From: Vicinamibacterales bacterium
GTDB taxonomy: Bacteria; Acidobacteriota; Vicinamibacteria; Vicinamibacterales; 2-12-FULL-66-21
Assembly: GCA_035699745.1 (NCBI GenBank)
Contig: DASSPH010000070.1
Coordinates: 60,938 to 124,937 of the forward strand
Length of the DNA stretch: 64,000 nucleotides
Direction: 5' to 3'
Shown: piece by piece, positions 17,402 to 26,337 of the stretch
How the letters are laid out: each line of letters starts with the position of its first letter
Position numbering within the stretch: position 1 is the first letter of the stretch
Notes under the pieces: model-generated
The model's input: the letters and a program-made list of their open reading frames with translations, nothing else
What the model was told of the DNA's origin: nothing
The model's database searches: none
Made by a program: the position numbers and the translations under genes

Positions 17402-18327
17402 TTCAGTGTCACCAGATAAGCGGTCACGTCGTGGATGTCCTTGTCCGTGTACTTGACGAGCATCTTCTTGTGCGCCTCGAGCGGGTCGGTGATCTGCACC
17501 GCCGGCACGCTGCCGTTGCGGCGGAACGTCTTCGGCGTGCCGTCAGCCTGGGTGAGCGACACGATGAAGTCGTCGATCCGATCGAGCCGTCCTTCGTAGC
17601 GCTGGCCGTCCGCGGTCGTGACGACGACGGTCACCGGTTTGGGCACGCGCGCCGGCCCCGCGGCGTTGCCGGCGGCGCCGCCGCCGCGTCCGAAGCCCTG
17701 CGACACGCCGCCGACCCAGGTGTTCTGCAGCTGCATCGGACTCGGATACCGCGATGCGAGCCCCTGCAGGTCACCCGTCGGCGAGTGACAGCTCGCGCAA
17801 TTGGCGGCGAAGTAGCGCTGCCCGGCGGCGGGGTCGCCGACGACGATGTTCAGCTCGACCGGAGGTCCGGGCGGCGGCCCCCCCTGGCCGGCCATGGTCG
17901 CGGCCACGCTGTGGATGTAGGCGGCGATCGCCTTGATGTCGTCGTCCGCGAGCGGGAGCGGCGGCATCGGCGGCATGCCGGGACGCTGCCGCCCTTCCTT
18001 GACGACGGGGAGAATCTGCTCTCCCTCTTTGTCGCTGAGCACGAGCGCGGAGCGGAGCAGGTTCACGCCGCCCAGATCGCCGCCGCGCAGGTCGGCGCCG
18101 TGACAGAGGCGGCAGTTGATGCCGTAGAGCGCGTTGCCGCGCTGGATGATGGCGGGATCGGCGAGCTGCCGTTGCCGGTTGGGGAACGTCTGGCCGCCGC
18201 GTCCGCCGGGGCCCTGGCCGCGGCCGCCCGGCGGCGCGCCGCCGGCGGGCGGGCCCTGCGCCGCGACGCCCGAATAGATTGCCGAAGTCAGAACCGCGGC
18301 CGCGGCCGCGAGCACGAAGTTGCGCAT
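17398..18327 (-). CDS. Di-haem c-type cytochrome with inserted beta domain (second copy)
   Basis: 309 residues with a signal peptide (1-23) and a Gly/Pro/Arg-rich tract (26-46). Haem sites are C72-RL-C75-H76 and C177-AS-C180-H181. The first domain has a Met-rich GMPPMPPLPL stretch (117-126), the likely axial-Met loop. As in the paralogue at 5951-6865, a strand-rich segment (about 232-270, GQRYEGRLDRIDDFIVSL) is inserted before the closing helix (KDIHDVTAYLVTLK). It overlaps the quinoprotein start by 4 bp in an ATGA arrangement, so the two proteins are translated as a pair. Confidence 0.9.
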   Translation of the reverse strand: MRNFVLAAAAAVLTSAIYSGVAAQGPPAGGAPPGGRGQGPGGRGGQTFPNRQRQLADPAIIQRGNALYGINCRLCHGADLRGGDLGGVNLLRSALVLSDKEGEQILPVVKEGRQRPGMPPMPPLPLADDDIKAIAAYIHSVAATMAGQGGPPPGPPVELNIVVGDPAAGQRYFAANCASCHSPTGDLQGLASRYPSPMQLQNTWVGGVSQGFGRGGGAAGNAAGPARVPKPVTVVVTTADGQRYEGRLDRIDDFIVSLTQADGTPKTFRRNGSVPAVQITDPLEAHKKMLVKYTDKDIHDVTAYLVTLK

Positions 18328-18463
18328 CGATACCTCATGGCGCGCCGTCGCGCGCCGTGCACGTGAAACGGGATTTCGCGCCGGATGCTAACAGGATGCG
18401 AGAGGCGCGGCAAGTGGGCGTGTCGCGATGCGCAACCGGTCGAGCTGCCCTCTTGGGAGAATG

Positions 18464-18492
18464 TTGCGCCTTGCAAAACGTTGCGGCATAAT
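18464..18492 (+). promoter_or_regulatory. Promoter of the fusion regulator, operator in the spacer
   Basis: -35 TTGCGC (18464-18469), a 17-bp spacer, and -10 CATAAT (18487-18492, five of six consensus bases). Inside the spacer lies GCAAAACGTTGC (18473-18484), with GCAA/TTGC half-sites spaced as in LacI-type operators. A repressor bound there would block the polymerase, so autorepression is likely. Confidence 0.6.
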
Positions 18493-18515
18493 CCGCCCCC
18501 CGGGGAGGAAGCAGC

Positions 18516-19679
18516 ATGAATGCGACGCCGCAGAGCAAGTCCGGCACGAGCAGCCGGCGCGATCCGTACCTCGTGAAAGCCGTCATGCACGCGGCGCAGT
18601 TGTTCTCGGCGTTCCGCTCGTCGGGCGAGGCGCTGCCGCTGCGCGAGATCGCGGCGCGGAGCGGGCTGCCCAAGAGCATGACGTTCCGCCTGCTCTACAC
18701 CCTCGAGCGCTGCGGCATGCTCGAAAAGGTGGGGGAAAACCTCTATCGCTCGCACCTGCGCCCGTTCAAGCAGCGGCCCTACCGCCTCGGCTATGCCGCG
18801 CAGGGCACCGACTACCAGTTCTCCAAGGAAGTCTCGACCAGCCTGCAGCGCGCCGCCGCGGCGCACGGCATCGAGCTCATCTGCGTCGACAACCGCTACA
18901 ACGCGAAGATCGCGCAGCGCAACGCCGACGTCCTGGTGCGCGAGAAGGTCGATCTGGTGATCGAGTTCCAGACCGACGAGCACGTCGCGCCGATCGTCGC
19001 GGCGAAGTATCGCGAGGCCGGCATTCCGCTGATCGCGCTCGAGATTCCGCATCCGGGGGCGACCTACTACGGCGCCAACAACTACGAGGCGGGCCTGATC
19101 GGCGGCCGGCATCTCGGACGCTGGGCGCGGCAGCAGCGCTACGGCGAGGCGGACGAGATCGTGTTCCTCGCCCTCGACCGCGCCGGCAACCTGCCGCGGA
19201 TGCGGCTCACCGGCATGCTGGTCGGCATGAAGGAAGTCTTCCCCGCGCTCGAGGCGTGCAAGGTGACGTATCTCGACGGCGACGGCAAGCTCGGCGAGAG
19301 CTTCGAAGCGATGCGCCGCCACCTGCGGGGCACCCGCGCGCGCGGGTTTCTGATCGGCGCCATCAACGATCCGAGCGCGCTCGGCGCGCTGCGGGCCATG
19401 CAGGAGGCGGGGCGCGTGAACAACTGCGCCATCATGGGGCAGAACGCGTCCCCCGAGGGGCGCGCCGAACTGCGCCAGCCCGCGACCCGCTTGATCGGCT
19501 CGGTCGCGTACTTCCCCGAACGCTACGGCGCCGACATCGTCGCCGTCGCGCTCGATATCCTCAACCGCCGCGCCGTGCCGCCCGCCGTGTTCGCGAAACA
19601 CCAGCTCGTCACGCCGGACAACGTCGATCACATCTATCCGAACGACAGGCTGCTCCAGACGGCGGGGGCATTCGCGTAG
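18516..19679 (+). CDS. IclR-type HTH fused to a periplasmic-binding-protein-like sensor domain
   Basis: 387 residues. Residues 17-80 form an IclR/MarR-like winged helix (PLREIAARSGLPKSMTFRLLYTLERCGMLE, quoted in part: PLREIAARSGLPKSM then TFRLLYTLERCGMLE). From about residue 95 the protein continues not as an IclR effector domain but as a RbsB/LacI-like sugar-binding domain (LICVDNRYNAKIAQRNADVL, ATYYGANNYEAGLIGGRHLG, IGAINDPSALGALRAMQEAG). Such a pairing replaces the usual LacI helix-turn-helix. The start has a strong GGGGAGGAA site. It is convergent with the rhamnulose-phosphate aldolase gene and divergent from the second cytochrome/quinoprotein pair. I infer that it senses a sugar of the adjacent pathway. 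Confidence 0.85.
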   Translation: MNATPQSKSGTSSRRDPYLVKAVMHAAQLFSAFRSSGEALPLREIAARSGLPKSMTFRLLYTLERCGMLEKVGENLYRSHLRPFKQRPYRLGYAAQGTDYQFSKEVSTSLQRAAAAHGIELICVDNRYNAKIAQRNADVLVREKVDLVIEFQTDEHVAPIVAAKYREAGIPLIALEIPHPGATYYGANNYEAGLIGGRHLGRWARQQRYGEADEIVFLALDRAGNLPRMRLTGMLVGMKEVFPALEACKVTYLDGDGKLGESFEAMRRHLRGTRARGFLIGAINDPSALGALRAMQEAGRVNNCAIMGQNASPEGRAELRQPATRLIGSVAYFPERYGADIVAVALDILNRRAVPPAVFAKHQLVTPDNVDHIYPNDRLLQTAGAFA

Positions 19680-19695
19680 GACGGGCGTAACTCGA

Positions 19696-19843
19696 GGTTC
19701 TCCGGGTTCCTCGGGTTCTCCAGGTTCTCCGGGTTCAGGTTCTCCAGGTTCGATCGGTTCTCGGTTCCTTCGGGTCCTACGAGGGCAGAACCGACAGAAC
19801 CCGTAGAACCAGAACCCCGAGAACCCGAGGAACCCGGAGAACC
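19696..19843. terminator. Long inverted repeat built of GGTTC/GAACC words
   Basis: A perfect 25-bp inverted repeat (19696-19720 against 19819-19843) encloses more GGTTC-type words on the left and GAACC-type words on the right. It fills the gap between the convergent fusion regulator and aldolase genes, so it probably ends transcription from both sides. It is built of the same kind of words as the array at 15155-15660. Confidence 0.65.
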
Positions 19844-19872
19844 CCGAAGAACCCCGGTGAGCCCGAGCGCTG

Positions 19873-22110
19873 CTAGCGAAGAAAGGCTTCGGGCAGTCCC
19901 CCGTCGACCGGAATGACGTGTCCCGTGGTCTTTGCGCTCTGATCGCCGGCCAGCCAGCAGATGGCGTTGGCGTTGTCGATCGGGAGGATCGGGCGCTTGG
20001 TGATGGTGCGCTGGGCGTAGAACCGGGCGAGCGTGTTGCGCAGCTCCTCGTCCGAGTCCGAGTCCTTGTAGGGCAGGCTGTACTTCTTCAGCGCGACGAT
20101 GACGCGGTCGCGCGGGAACATGGCGGAGCCGGCGATCACCGTGGCCGGCGCAATGCCGTTGACGCGAATGTCGGGGCCCAGGCCGATCGCCAGCTCGCGG
20201 ATCAGATGGTTGATGGCCGCCTTGCTGACGTCGTACGCCTCGCTGCCGGCCTTCGGCACCACCGCGTTGGCGGATCCCGTGAGCACGATCGACGCCGGCA
20301 GCTTCTGCGCCCTGAGCACCTTCGCCGCTTCCTGCGCGAGGACGAAGTTCGACGTCACGTTGATCGACAGCGTCCGGCTCCACACCGTTTCGGCGGGCAC
20401 GGACGGATCGGGCGTCGGGTAGATCGCCGCGGTGTTGATGACCACGTCGAAGCCGCCGAACTGCAGCACGGCGGCGCGCGCCGCGGCCGCAATCGTGTCG
20501 CGCGCCGTGAGATCGAGCGCCGCCGACTGCACCATCTCCTTCGACGACAGCGCCGCCGCTTCCCGGGCCACATCCGCCGCCGCGGCCGCGTTGGCGTCCG
20601 CCACCACGACGTGTCCGCCGCGCCGGGCGATCTGCAGCGCGACCTCGCGGCCGATGCCGCTGCCGCCGCCGACGACCACCACGACCTTGCGGCTGAACTC
20701 CTTCTCCGGCGGCATCCGCTGCAGCTTGGCTTCCTCGAGCGCCCAGTACTCGATGCGGAACGCCTCGAGTCGGGGCAGCGCGACGTAGTTGTGGAACGTC
20801 CGGAACTCGTTCGCCTGCTCGGGACGACGCACCTGCGGCAAAGTCCTGGGAGCCGACTCCCCTTCGAGCGCGTTGGCCCCCTGCATGACGTGGATGGCGT
20901 TGACGAAGAACTCCGTCGTGATCCGCGCCTCGCGCTTGTCCTTGCCGAAGCCGAAGAGCCCCAGCCCCGGAATGACGACCACCGACGGATTGCTGTCGCG
21001 CAGCGCCGGCGAAGTCGGCTCGGCGAACGCCTGGTAATACTTCCTGTAGTCGTCGCGGTAGCGGACGATGCGCTCGTCGATGCGCTCGCGCAGCCGGGCC
21101 ACGTCCTCTTTCGCCGGGTTCCAGGCGATGAACATCGGCGAGATGCGCGTGCGCAGGAAGTGGTCGGGGCAGCTCGTCCCCAGCTCGCACAGCTCCGCGG
21201 CCCACGCCGAGTTGGCGAACGCCACCGCCTCGTCCGACGCATCGAAATGCCCGATCACCCGCCGGTTCGACGAGACGGCGCCGCGGAGGTACGGAAAGAT
21301 CTCGGCGATCGTCGACTCGCGGTCGGCAACCGCGTGCGTCACCGCCGCGCCGCCGAAGCGCGGACGGTTGGCCCGGCGCTCGTGCGCGTCGAGGAACTCC
21401 CCCATCTGATCGATGGTGCGGATGCTGTTCACGTAGCACTCCCGCTGCGTCGTGCCCCAGGTGAACAGCCCGTGGCCGCCGAGGATGATGCCGTCGCAGC
21501 CGGGGTGTTCCTCGACCGCCTTCTTCAGCATCAGCGCCAGCTCGAAGCCGGGACGCTGCCACGGCACCCAGACGATGTTGCGCCCGTAGTGCCGGTTGAA
21601 CTCCTCGAGCCTGGCGGCGCCGTTGGCGCTCGCGGCCAGCGCGATCGCCCAGTCGGGATGGAGATGATCGACGTGCGGGAACGGCAGGAACGCGTGCAGC
21701 GGCGTATCGATCGACGCGGCGACGCGGTTCTCGCCGAACGCGCAGAGCGGATAGAACGCGACCATCTCGTCCTCGTGCGCCTCGCCCCGATAGCGCGCGA
21801 TGAGCGCTTCGAGCTTGTCGAGATACAGCACCGCGAACCCCGACGCGCTGATCGATCGCAGGTCCCCGCCGCTGCCCTTCACGGCCAGGACGCGGCGCCG
21901 CTCGCCGGTGAGCGGATCCTCCAGCTCGAACTTCGAGCTGGTGTTGCCGCCGCCGAAGTTGGTGATCCGCAGGTCTTCCCCGAGCAGGTTCGAGCGGTAG
22001 CGCAGCAGCTCCAGCGGGTTCGACTCGAGCGCCGCGGCGGCGCGATCGTCCCAGAGGTTCTGCAGGCGGGTGGTTTCCCCAGATATGGCCACGTGCGACG
22101 ATTCAGACAC
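19873..22110 (-). CDS. Bifunctional rhamnulose-1-phosphate aldolase / short-chain dehydrogenase
   Basis: 745-residue cytosolic fusion. The N-terminal class II aldolase-like half (to about 450) has GGGNTSSKF (54-62), and LGGHGLFTWG and DHLHPDWAIA segments holding Zn-ligand histidines. The C-terminal half is a short-chain dehydrogenase: VVVGGGSGIGREVA cofactor turn, and YDVSKAAINHL with the catalytic Tyr-x3-Lys. Known family members split L-rhamnulose 1-phosphate into dihydroxyacetone phosphate and lactaldehyde and convert the aldehyde. The start is GTG at 22110; it overlaps the rhamnulokinase gene by 8 bp, giving a coupled pair. L-fuculose- or other deoxy-sugar phosphates remain possible. Confidence 0.9.
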   Translation of the reverse strand: MSESSHVAISGETTRLQNLWDDRAAAALESNPLELLRYRSNLLGEDLRITNFGGGNTSSKFELEDPLTGERRRVLAVKGSGGDLRSISASGFAVLYLDKLEALIARYRGEAHEDEMVAFYPLCAFGENRVAASIDTPLHAFLPFPHVDHLHPDWAIALAASANGAARLEEFNRHYGRNIVWVPWQRPGFELALMLKKAVEEHPGCDGIILGGHGLFTWGTTQRECYVNSIRTIDQMGEFLDAHERRANRPRFGGAAVTHAVADRESTIAEIFPYLRGAVSSNRRVIGHFDASDEAVAFANSAWAAELCELGTSCPDHFLRTRISPMFIAWNPAKEDVARLRERIDERIVRYRDDYRKYYQAFAEPTSPALRDSNPSVVVIPGLGLFGFGKDKREARITTEFFVNAIHVMQGANALEGESAPRTLPQVRRPEQANEFRTFHNYVALPRLEAFRIEYWALEEAKLQRMPPEKEFSRKVVVVVGGGSGIGREVALQIARRGGHVVVADANAAAAADVAREAAALSSKEMVQSAALDLTARDTIAAAARAAVLQFGGFDVVINTAAIYPTPDPSVPAETVWSRTLSINVTSNFVLAQEAAKVLRAQKLPASIVLTGSANAVVPKAGSEAYDVSKAAINHLIRELAIGLGPDIRVNGIAPATVIAGSAMFPRDRVIVALKKYSLPYKDSDSDEELRNTLARFYAQRTITKRPILPIDNANAICWLAGDQSAKTTGHVIPVDGGLPEAFLR

Positions 22111-23575
22111 AGGTCAGCTCCACGTAATTCTGGAAGCGCCGGTACTCGGCGTTCCAGCAATCCGCCGCGGCGGGTGCGAACCGCTCGACGGGGAAGGAAT
22201 GTTCGATGATGCCACGCGCTTCGGCCAGCGTCGAGACCGCGCCGGTGGCGAGCATCTGCATCGCGATGTTGCCGAGCGCGGTCGCTTCCACCGGGCCGGC
22301 GATCACCGTGCGGCCGGTCGCGTCGGCGGTGAACTGGTTCAGCAGCCGGTTGCGCGACCCGCCGCCGACGATCTGCAGCTCGGTGATCGGCGATCCGGTG
22401 AGCCCCTCGAGCGTGTCGAGCACCACGCGGTACTTGAACGCCAGGCTCTCGAAGATCGCACGCGTGCAGGCGGCGGGGCCGTCCGGCTCGGGCTGCGCGG
22501 TACGGCGGCAGTACGCCGCGATCGCGCGCGTCATGCGCTCCGGGTGCAGGAACGCGGGATCGTCGGGATCGAACAGCGATCGGAACGGCGGCCGGTAGTC
22601 GGCCGCCGCGGCGACGAGCTCGGCGTATTCGAAGTGCCGCCCGTCGTCCGCCCAGTCGCGGCGGCATCCCTGCAGCAGCCACAGGCCGCTGATGTTCTTC
22701 AGGACGCGCGTCGTCCCGCACACGCCCCCTTCGTTGGTGAAGTTGGCGTCGAGCGCGCGGGGGGTGATGATCGGCCGCGGCACTTCCGTGCCGAGCAGCG
22801 ACCAGGTGCCGGAGCTGAGGAACGCGCGCCGGCCGTGCGCCGGGACCGACGCCACCGCCGACCCGGTGTCGTGGCAGGCCGGCGCGACCACCGGCGTGCC
22901 CTCGAGCGCGGCGCTCAGCGATCGCTGCAGCGGCCCGAGGATCGTGCCCGGCTCGACGAGCGGCGGCAGCAGCCGCGCCGGGACGTCGAGCTGACGCAGC
23001 AGGTCGAAGGCCCAGGTCCGCGACCGCGCCTCCACCATCTGCGTCGTCGTCGCGTTGGTGTACTCGGCGCGCAGCTCGCCGGTCAGCCAGTAATTGAGGA
23101 TGTCGGGGATGGTGCCGAACTGGATTGCCGCGTCCAGCAGGCGCGGGGTCAGGCGCGCGGCGGCGACGAGCTGATACAGCGTGTTGAACGGCAGGAACTG
23201 GATGCCGGTGACGTCGTAGATCTGCGCGCGCGGCACGCGCGTGAAGACGTCCTCCATGACGCCGTCCGTCCGCGCATCGCGATAGTGAAACGGGTTGCCG
23301 AGCAGCTCGCCGTTCTCGCCGAGCAGGCCGTAGTCGCAGCCCCAGGTGTCCACGCCGATGCTGTCGACGCGCGGGCGCGCCGGCACCTCCCCGAGCGCGC
23401 GCTGCACGTGCAGCCACAACCGCGGCGCGTCCCAGTACAACGATCCGTCGACCCGTACCGGCTCGTTGGGAAACCGGCACAATTCGACCAGGTCGAGGAT
23501 GCCCGAGCGCAGCCGCCCCGACATCGCGCGCCCGCTTTCCGCACCGAGATCGAAGGCGAGATAGTTGGCTCTCAT
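22103..23575 (-). CDS. rhaB: Rhamnulokinase
   Basis: 490-residue FGGY-family sugar kinase that phosphorylates L-rhamnulose with ATP. The N-terminus AFDLGAESGRAMSG carries the phosphate-binding loop typical of rhamnulokinases. GVDTWGCDYGLL, GNPFHYRDARTDGVME and SSGTWSLLGTE are characteristic, as is QIVGGGSRNRLLNQFTAD near the C-terminus. The length matches the family. It starts at ATG 23575, and its end overlaps the aldolase/dehydrogenase start by 8 bp, so the kinase is made together with the next pathway enzyme. The function is assigned from motifs and this pairing. Confidence 0.92.
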   Translation of the reverse strand: MRANYLAFDLGAESGRAMSGRLRSGILDLVELCRFPNEPVRVDGSLYWDAPRLWLHVQRALGEVPARPRVDSIGVDTWGCDYGLLGENGELLGNPFHYRDARTDGVMEDVFTRVPRAQIYDVTGIQFLPFNTLYQLVAAARLTPRLLDAAIQFGTIPDILNYWLTGELRAEYTNATTTQMVEARSRTWAFDLLRQLDVPARLLPPLVEPGTILGPLQRSLSAALEGTPVVAPACHDTGSAVASVPAHGRRAFLSSGTWSLLGTEVPRPIITPRALDANFTNEGGVCGTTRVLKNISGLWLLQGCRRDWADDGRHFEYAELVAAAADYRPPFRSLFDPDDPAFLHPERMTRAIAAYCRRTAQPEPDGPAACTRAIFESLAFKYRVVLDTLEGLTGSPITELQIVGGGSRNRLLNQFTADATGRTVIAGPVEATALGNIAMQMLATGAVSTLAEARGIIEHSFPVERFAPAAADCWNAEYRRFQNYVELTCV

Positions 23576-23629
23576 AGGACGCGGCCCCTGAGCATACCGA
23601 GCGGGCGGACCGGTATCGAGGGAGTTTCC

Positions 23630-25006
23630 TCAGGAATCGCGGTGTTTCACGGTACGGAACGAAGGACCCGCGGTGCGCGCCCCTCCACGGCCCGCGGCTG
23701 CGGCGCGCTGCTTGGGCACCGGCGCCGCGGGATTTCGCGATGTGAAACGGGGGCTCTGGTTCCTGAGCAGGAACAGCCCGCTCTTGCCCGGACAGATGAT
23801 GTCGCGGTCGCCGTCCCCGTCGATGTCCACGACCGGCAGCTGCATGCCGCCGCCGACGCGTCCGCCGTAGTCCGCGACGTGGCGCATCCACTCGGCCGCG
23901 CCGTTCGGCGCCGGCCCGAACTCGTACCAATACACGCCGAGCGGATCGCGCTCGCCCGGATCCGCGCCGTTGTGCGCCATGAAGCGCTTGCCGGTGACCA
24001 GGTCGGCGCGGCCGTCGCCGTTCAGATCCGCGAGCGTGGACGCGTGCCCCTGCGACCAGGCGTTGTCGATCGTGCGGCGGCGCCACACGCCATCCGCCGC
24101 GGGCTGCTCGAACCAGTACACGCCGAAGTCGTGCCCGGCGGCGGCGATCACGTCATTCCGGCCGTCGCCGTTGACGTCCGCGACGTGCATGAACCCGAGC
24201 TCGAGAATGCGCGGCGGTGAATTCGGCGCGGCGGCCGGCGCCGGGTTCGCCGGCGCGGTGACCGGCGTGTTGATCGTCTCCCAGTCGGGGTGGAACGGCC
24301 AGCGGCCGGCGCGCGGATCCGCCGGAGCTTCGAGCCAGCCGCGCGGCGTCAGGATGTCGTTGCGGCCGTCCTTGTTCACGTCGCCCGCGCCGATGCCATG
24401 GCCGTAGGTGCGATCGCTGACGACGTGCGCCACCCACGCGCCGTTGCGCACCTCGTACCACGCCTGGCCGGTTCCGTTCTCCTGCGCGACGATCTCGTTG
24501 GCCTTGCCGTCGTTGTCCACGTCGGCGAGCACGGCGAACTCGACGTTGAACCCCTCGTGGATCACCGTCTCCTTCCAGGCGGCGCCGTCGCGGCGATCCT
24601 CGGGGTCCCGGCGCGCCGTTCCGCGCGCCTGCCCAGGGCCGCGCCGCGGCGCCCGATCGGCCGGGTTCCTCCACCAGGCCACCTTGCGCGCGAACCACGA
24701 CACGGTGACGACGTCGGGATAGCTGTCGCCGTCGACGTCGACGCACAGATCGCTGAACGCGTCGATGTACTGCTGACGGAACCCGAGCTCGCGGAACCGG
24801 TGCGGCCTCCAGGACGGAGCTTCGTACCAGAACTCGCCCGAGACGATGTCGAGCCGGCCGTCGCGGTTGAGGTCGGCGACCGCCGCCGTCTCGCTCGCGC
24901 CGGGATCGATCATCTGCACCTGGAAGCGGATGTCAGGCGATCGCGGCACCTGTGCCGGCAGGGGGACGGCGAGCGCGAGCGCGACGATCAGAGGCCGGTG
25001 AAGCAT
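23630..25006 (-). CDS. Secreted FG-GAP/VCBS repeat protein
   Basis: 458 residues with a signal peptide (1-19). It contains at least seven calcium-binding DxDxDG-type loops (DLNRDGRLD, DVDGDSYPD, DVDNDGKAN, DVNKDGRND, DVNGDGRND, DLNGDGRAD, DIDGDGDRD), as in integrin-like beta-propellers that bind surfaces or glycans. Two stretches are Arg/Gly/Ala-rich, one after about residue 120 and one at the C-terminus. No enzymatic motif is visible. It lies just upstream of rhaB on the same strand (54-bp gap) and divergent from the cupin-like gene, so it may belong to the same regulon. No clear ribosome site precedes the ATG. Confidence 0.85.
   Translation of the reverse strand: MLHRPLIVALALAVPLPAQVPRSPDIRFQVQMIDPGASETAAVADLNRDGRLDIVSGEFWYEAPSWRPHRFRELGFRQQYIDAFSDLCVDVDGDSYPDVVTVSWFARKVAWWRNPADRAPRRGPGQARGTARRDPEDRRDGAAWKETVIHEGFNVEFAVLADVDNDGKANEIVAQENGTGQAWYEVRNGAWVAHVVSDRTYGHGIGAGDVNKDGRNDILTPRGWLEAPADPRAGRWPFHPDWETINTPVTAPANPAPAAAPNSPPRILELGFMHVADVNGDGRNDVIAAAGHDFGVYWFEQPAADGVWRRRTIDNAWSQGHASTLADLNGDGRADLVTGKRFMAHNGADPGERDPLGVYWYEFGPAPNGAAEWMRHVADYGGRVGGGMQLPVVDIDGDGDRDIICPGKSGLFLLRNQSPRFTSRNPAAPVPKQRAAAAGRGGARTAGPSFRTVKHRDS
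23733..23747. promoter_or_regulatory. 15-bp palindrome, copy 1 (inside FG-GAP gene)
   Basis: TTTCGCGATGTGAAA, a near-palindrome (TTTCRCR, central base, YGYGAAA). It lies within the 3' part of the FG-GAP coding region and is identical to the copy at 25011-25025, which lies in a promoter gap. Confidence 0.4.
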
Positions 25007-25010
25007 GGTG

Positions 25011-25025
25011 TTTCGCGATGTGAAA
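25011..25025. promoter_or_regulatory. 15-bp palindrome, copy 2 (divergent promoter gap)
   Basis: The same TTTCGCGATGTGAAA lies 4 bp upstream of the FG-GAP start codon and 62 bp upstream of the divergent cupin-like gene. The position suits an operator for both genes. A TTGCGG (25050-25055) and TATATG (25072-25077) pair may be the rightward promoter. Confidence 0.5.
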
Positions 25026-25087
25026 TGCCGCCGATTGCCGCCATCGGTATTGCGGCGCCCTCGGCGGCGGTTATATGGTGAGCGGCC

Positions 25088-26302
25088 ATGGCTACCACGG
25101 ATCGCTCAACTATCCAGGACGCCCTCGGCAAGGGCAACGGTATTCTGCGCCTCGAACCCTGCTGGGTGCCGCGGTCGTTCATGCACCCCGGGCGCCGGCT
25201 GCGGCTGCACCCCGACGATCTCTACGCCTTCGGCGCGCATCGCGGCGGGATCAACGAGCGGTGGTTCTCGTCGACGACCAACGCCGACAACGGTCCCGGC
25301 ACGCCCGCCGACGAGGGCCTCAGCTACGTGCGCACCGACGGCGGCCGGCGGTTCCTGCTGAAGGCCGCGGTCGAGCAGTCGGGTGACCTGCTGCTCGGCA
25401 AGGAGGTGATGGCGCGCGAGAACGGCTGGAACCTGCTCTGCAAGTTCTTCGACAACATGGGGCCGATTCCGCATCACATGCACCAGAGCGACGCCGACGC
25501 CCGGCGCGTCGGCCGCCGCGGCAAGCCGGAAGCCTACTACTTTCCGCCGCAATACAACCCGACGGACAACAACTATCCGTACACGTTCATGGGCCTCGAG
25601 CCCGGCACGACCAAAGACGACGTGCGGCGCTGCCTCGAGAACTGGAACAGGGGGGACAACGGCATCACCTACCTGTCGCGCGCCTACCGGCTGGAGCGCG
25701 GCACCGGCTGGCAGATCGATCCCGGCATCCTGCACGCCCCGGGCTCGCTCCTCACCTACGAGCCGCAGGTCAACAGCGACGTGTTCGCGATGTTCCAGTC
25801 GGAGGTCGAAGGCCGGATGACGCCGTGGGACCTGCTGGTGAAGGACGTGCCCGCGGACAAGCATCGCGATCTCGACTACATCATCGGGATGCTGGACTGG
25901 GACGCGAACACGAATCCCCGCTTCGGCGAGAGCAACCGGTACCAGCCCAGGCCGGTGAAGCCGTTCGCCGAGACCGAGGGGGACGGCTACCGCGAGGTGT
26001 GGGTCACGTACGGGACGCAGTGGTACTCGGCCAAGGAGCTCACCGTGCTGCCCAGACGCACCGTGACGATCGAGGACGCGGCCGCGTACGGCATCATCCT
26101 CACCCAGGGGCACGGCACGTTCGGCGGCCTGCAGGTCTCGACGCCGGCGATGATCCGCTTCGGCCAGATGACGGAAGACGAGCTGTTCGTGTCGGCCGAC
26201 GCGGCGCGCCAGGGCGTAAGCATCGCGAATCGCAGCGAGTCGGATCCGCTCGTGATTCTGAAACACTTCGGCCCGGGCAACCCTGACGCGCCCAGGCGGT
26301 GA
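25088..26302 (+). CDS. Cupin-like protein, possibly a sugar isomerase relative
   Basis: 404 residues with no signal peptide, so cytosolic. GPIPHHMHQSD (about 130-140) looks like a cupin metal site, and GTGWQIDPGILHAPGSLLTYEPQ (quoted in part: DPGILHAPGSL) resembles the second cupin motif and the type I phosphomannose isomerase fold. A second jelly-roll may follow (TVTIEDAAAYGIILTQGHG). I cannot name the family. It is 35 bp upstream of a TIM-barrel isomerase-like gene and then a TonB receptor, all on one strand. That arrangement, next to rhamnose-type genes, suggests a role in isomerising, epimerising or sensing a sugar. ATG at 25088 is preceded by GGTGAG. Confidence 0.65.
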   Translation: MATTDRSTIQDALGKGNGILRLEPCWVPRSFMHPGRRLRLHPDDLYAFGAHRGGINERWFSSTTNADNGPGTPADEGLSYVRTDGGRRFLLKAAVEQSGDLLLGKEVMARENGWNLLCKFFDNMGPIPHHMHQSDADARRVGRRGKPEAYYFPPQYNPTDNNYPYTFMGLEPGTTKDDVRRCLENWNRGDNGITYLSRAYRLERGTGWQIDPGILHAPGSLLTYEPQVNSDVFAMFQSEVEGRMTPWDLLVKDVPADKHRDLDYIIGMLDWDANTNPRFGESNRYQPRPVKPFAETEGDGYREVWVTYGTQWYSAKELTVLPRRTVTIEDAAAYGIILTQGHGTFGGLQVSTPAMIRFGQMTEDELFVSADAARQGVSIANRSESDPLVILKHFGPGNPDAPRR

Positions 26303-26337
26303 ACGGGGTCGTCGGCCATTGAAACTGGGGAGTTGAC

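Noticed and set aside
18363..18380. Palindrome GTGAAACGGGATTTCGC as a further LacI operator
   Set aside because: The half-sites are one base too far apart for the LacI consensus; left as an unproven motif.
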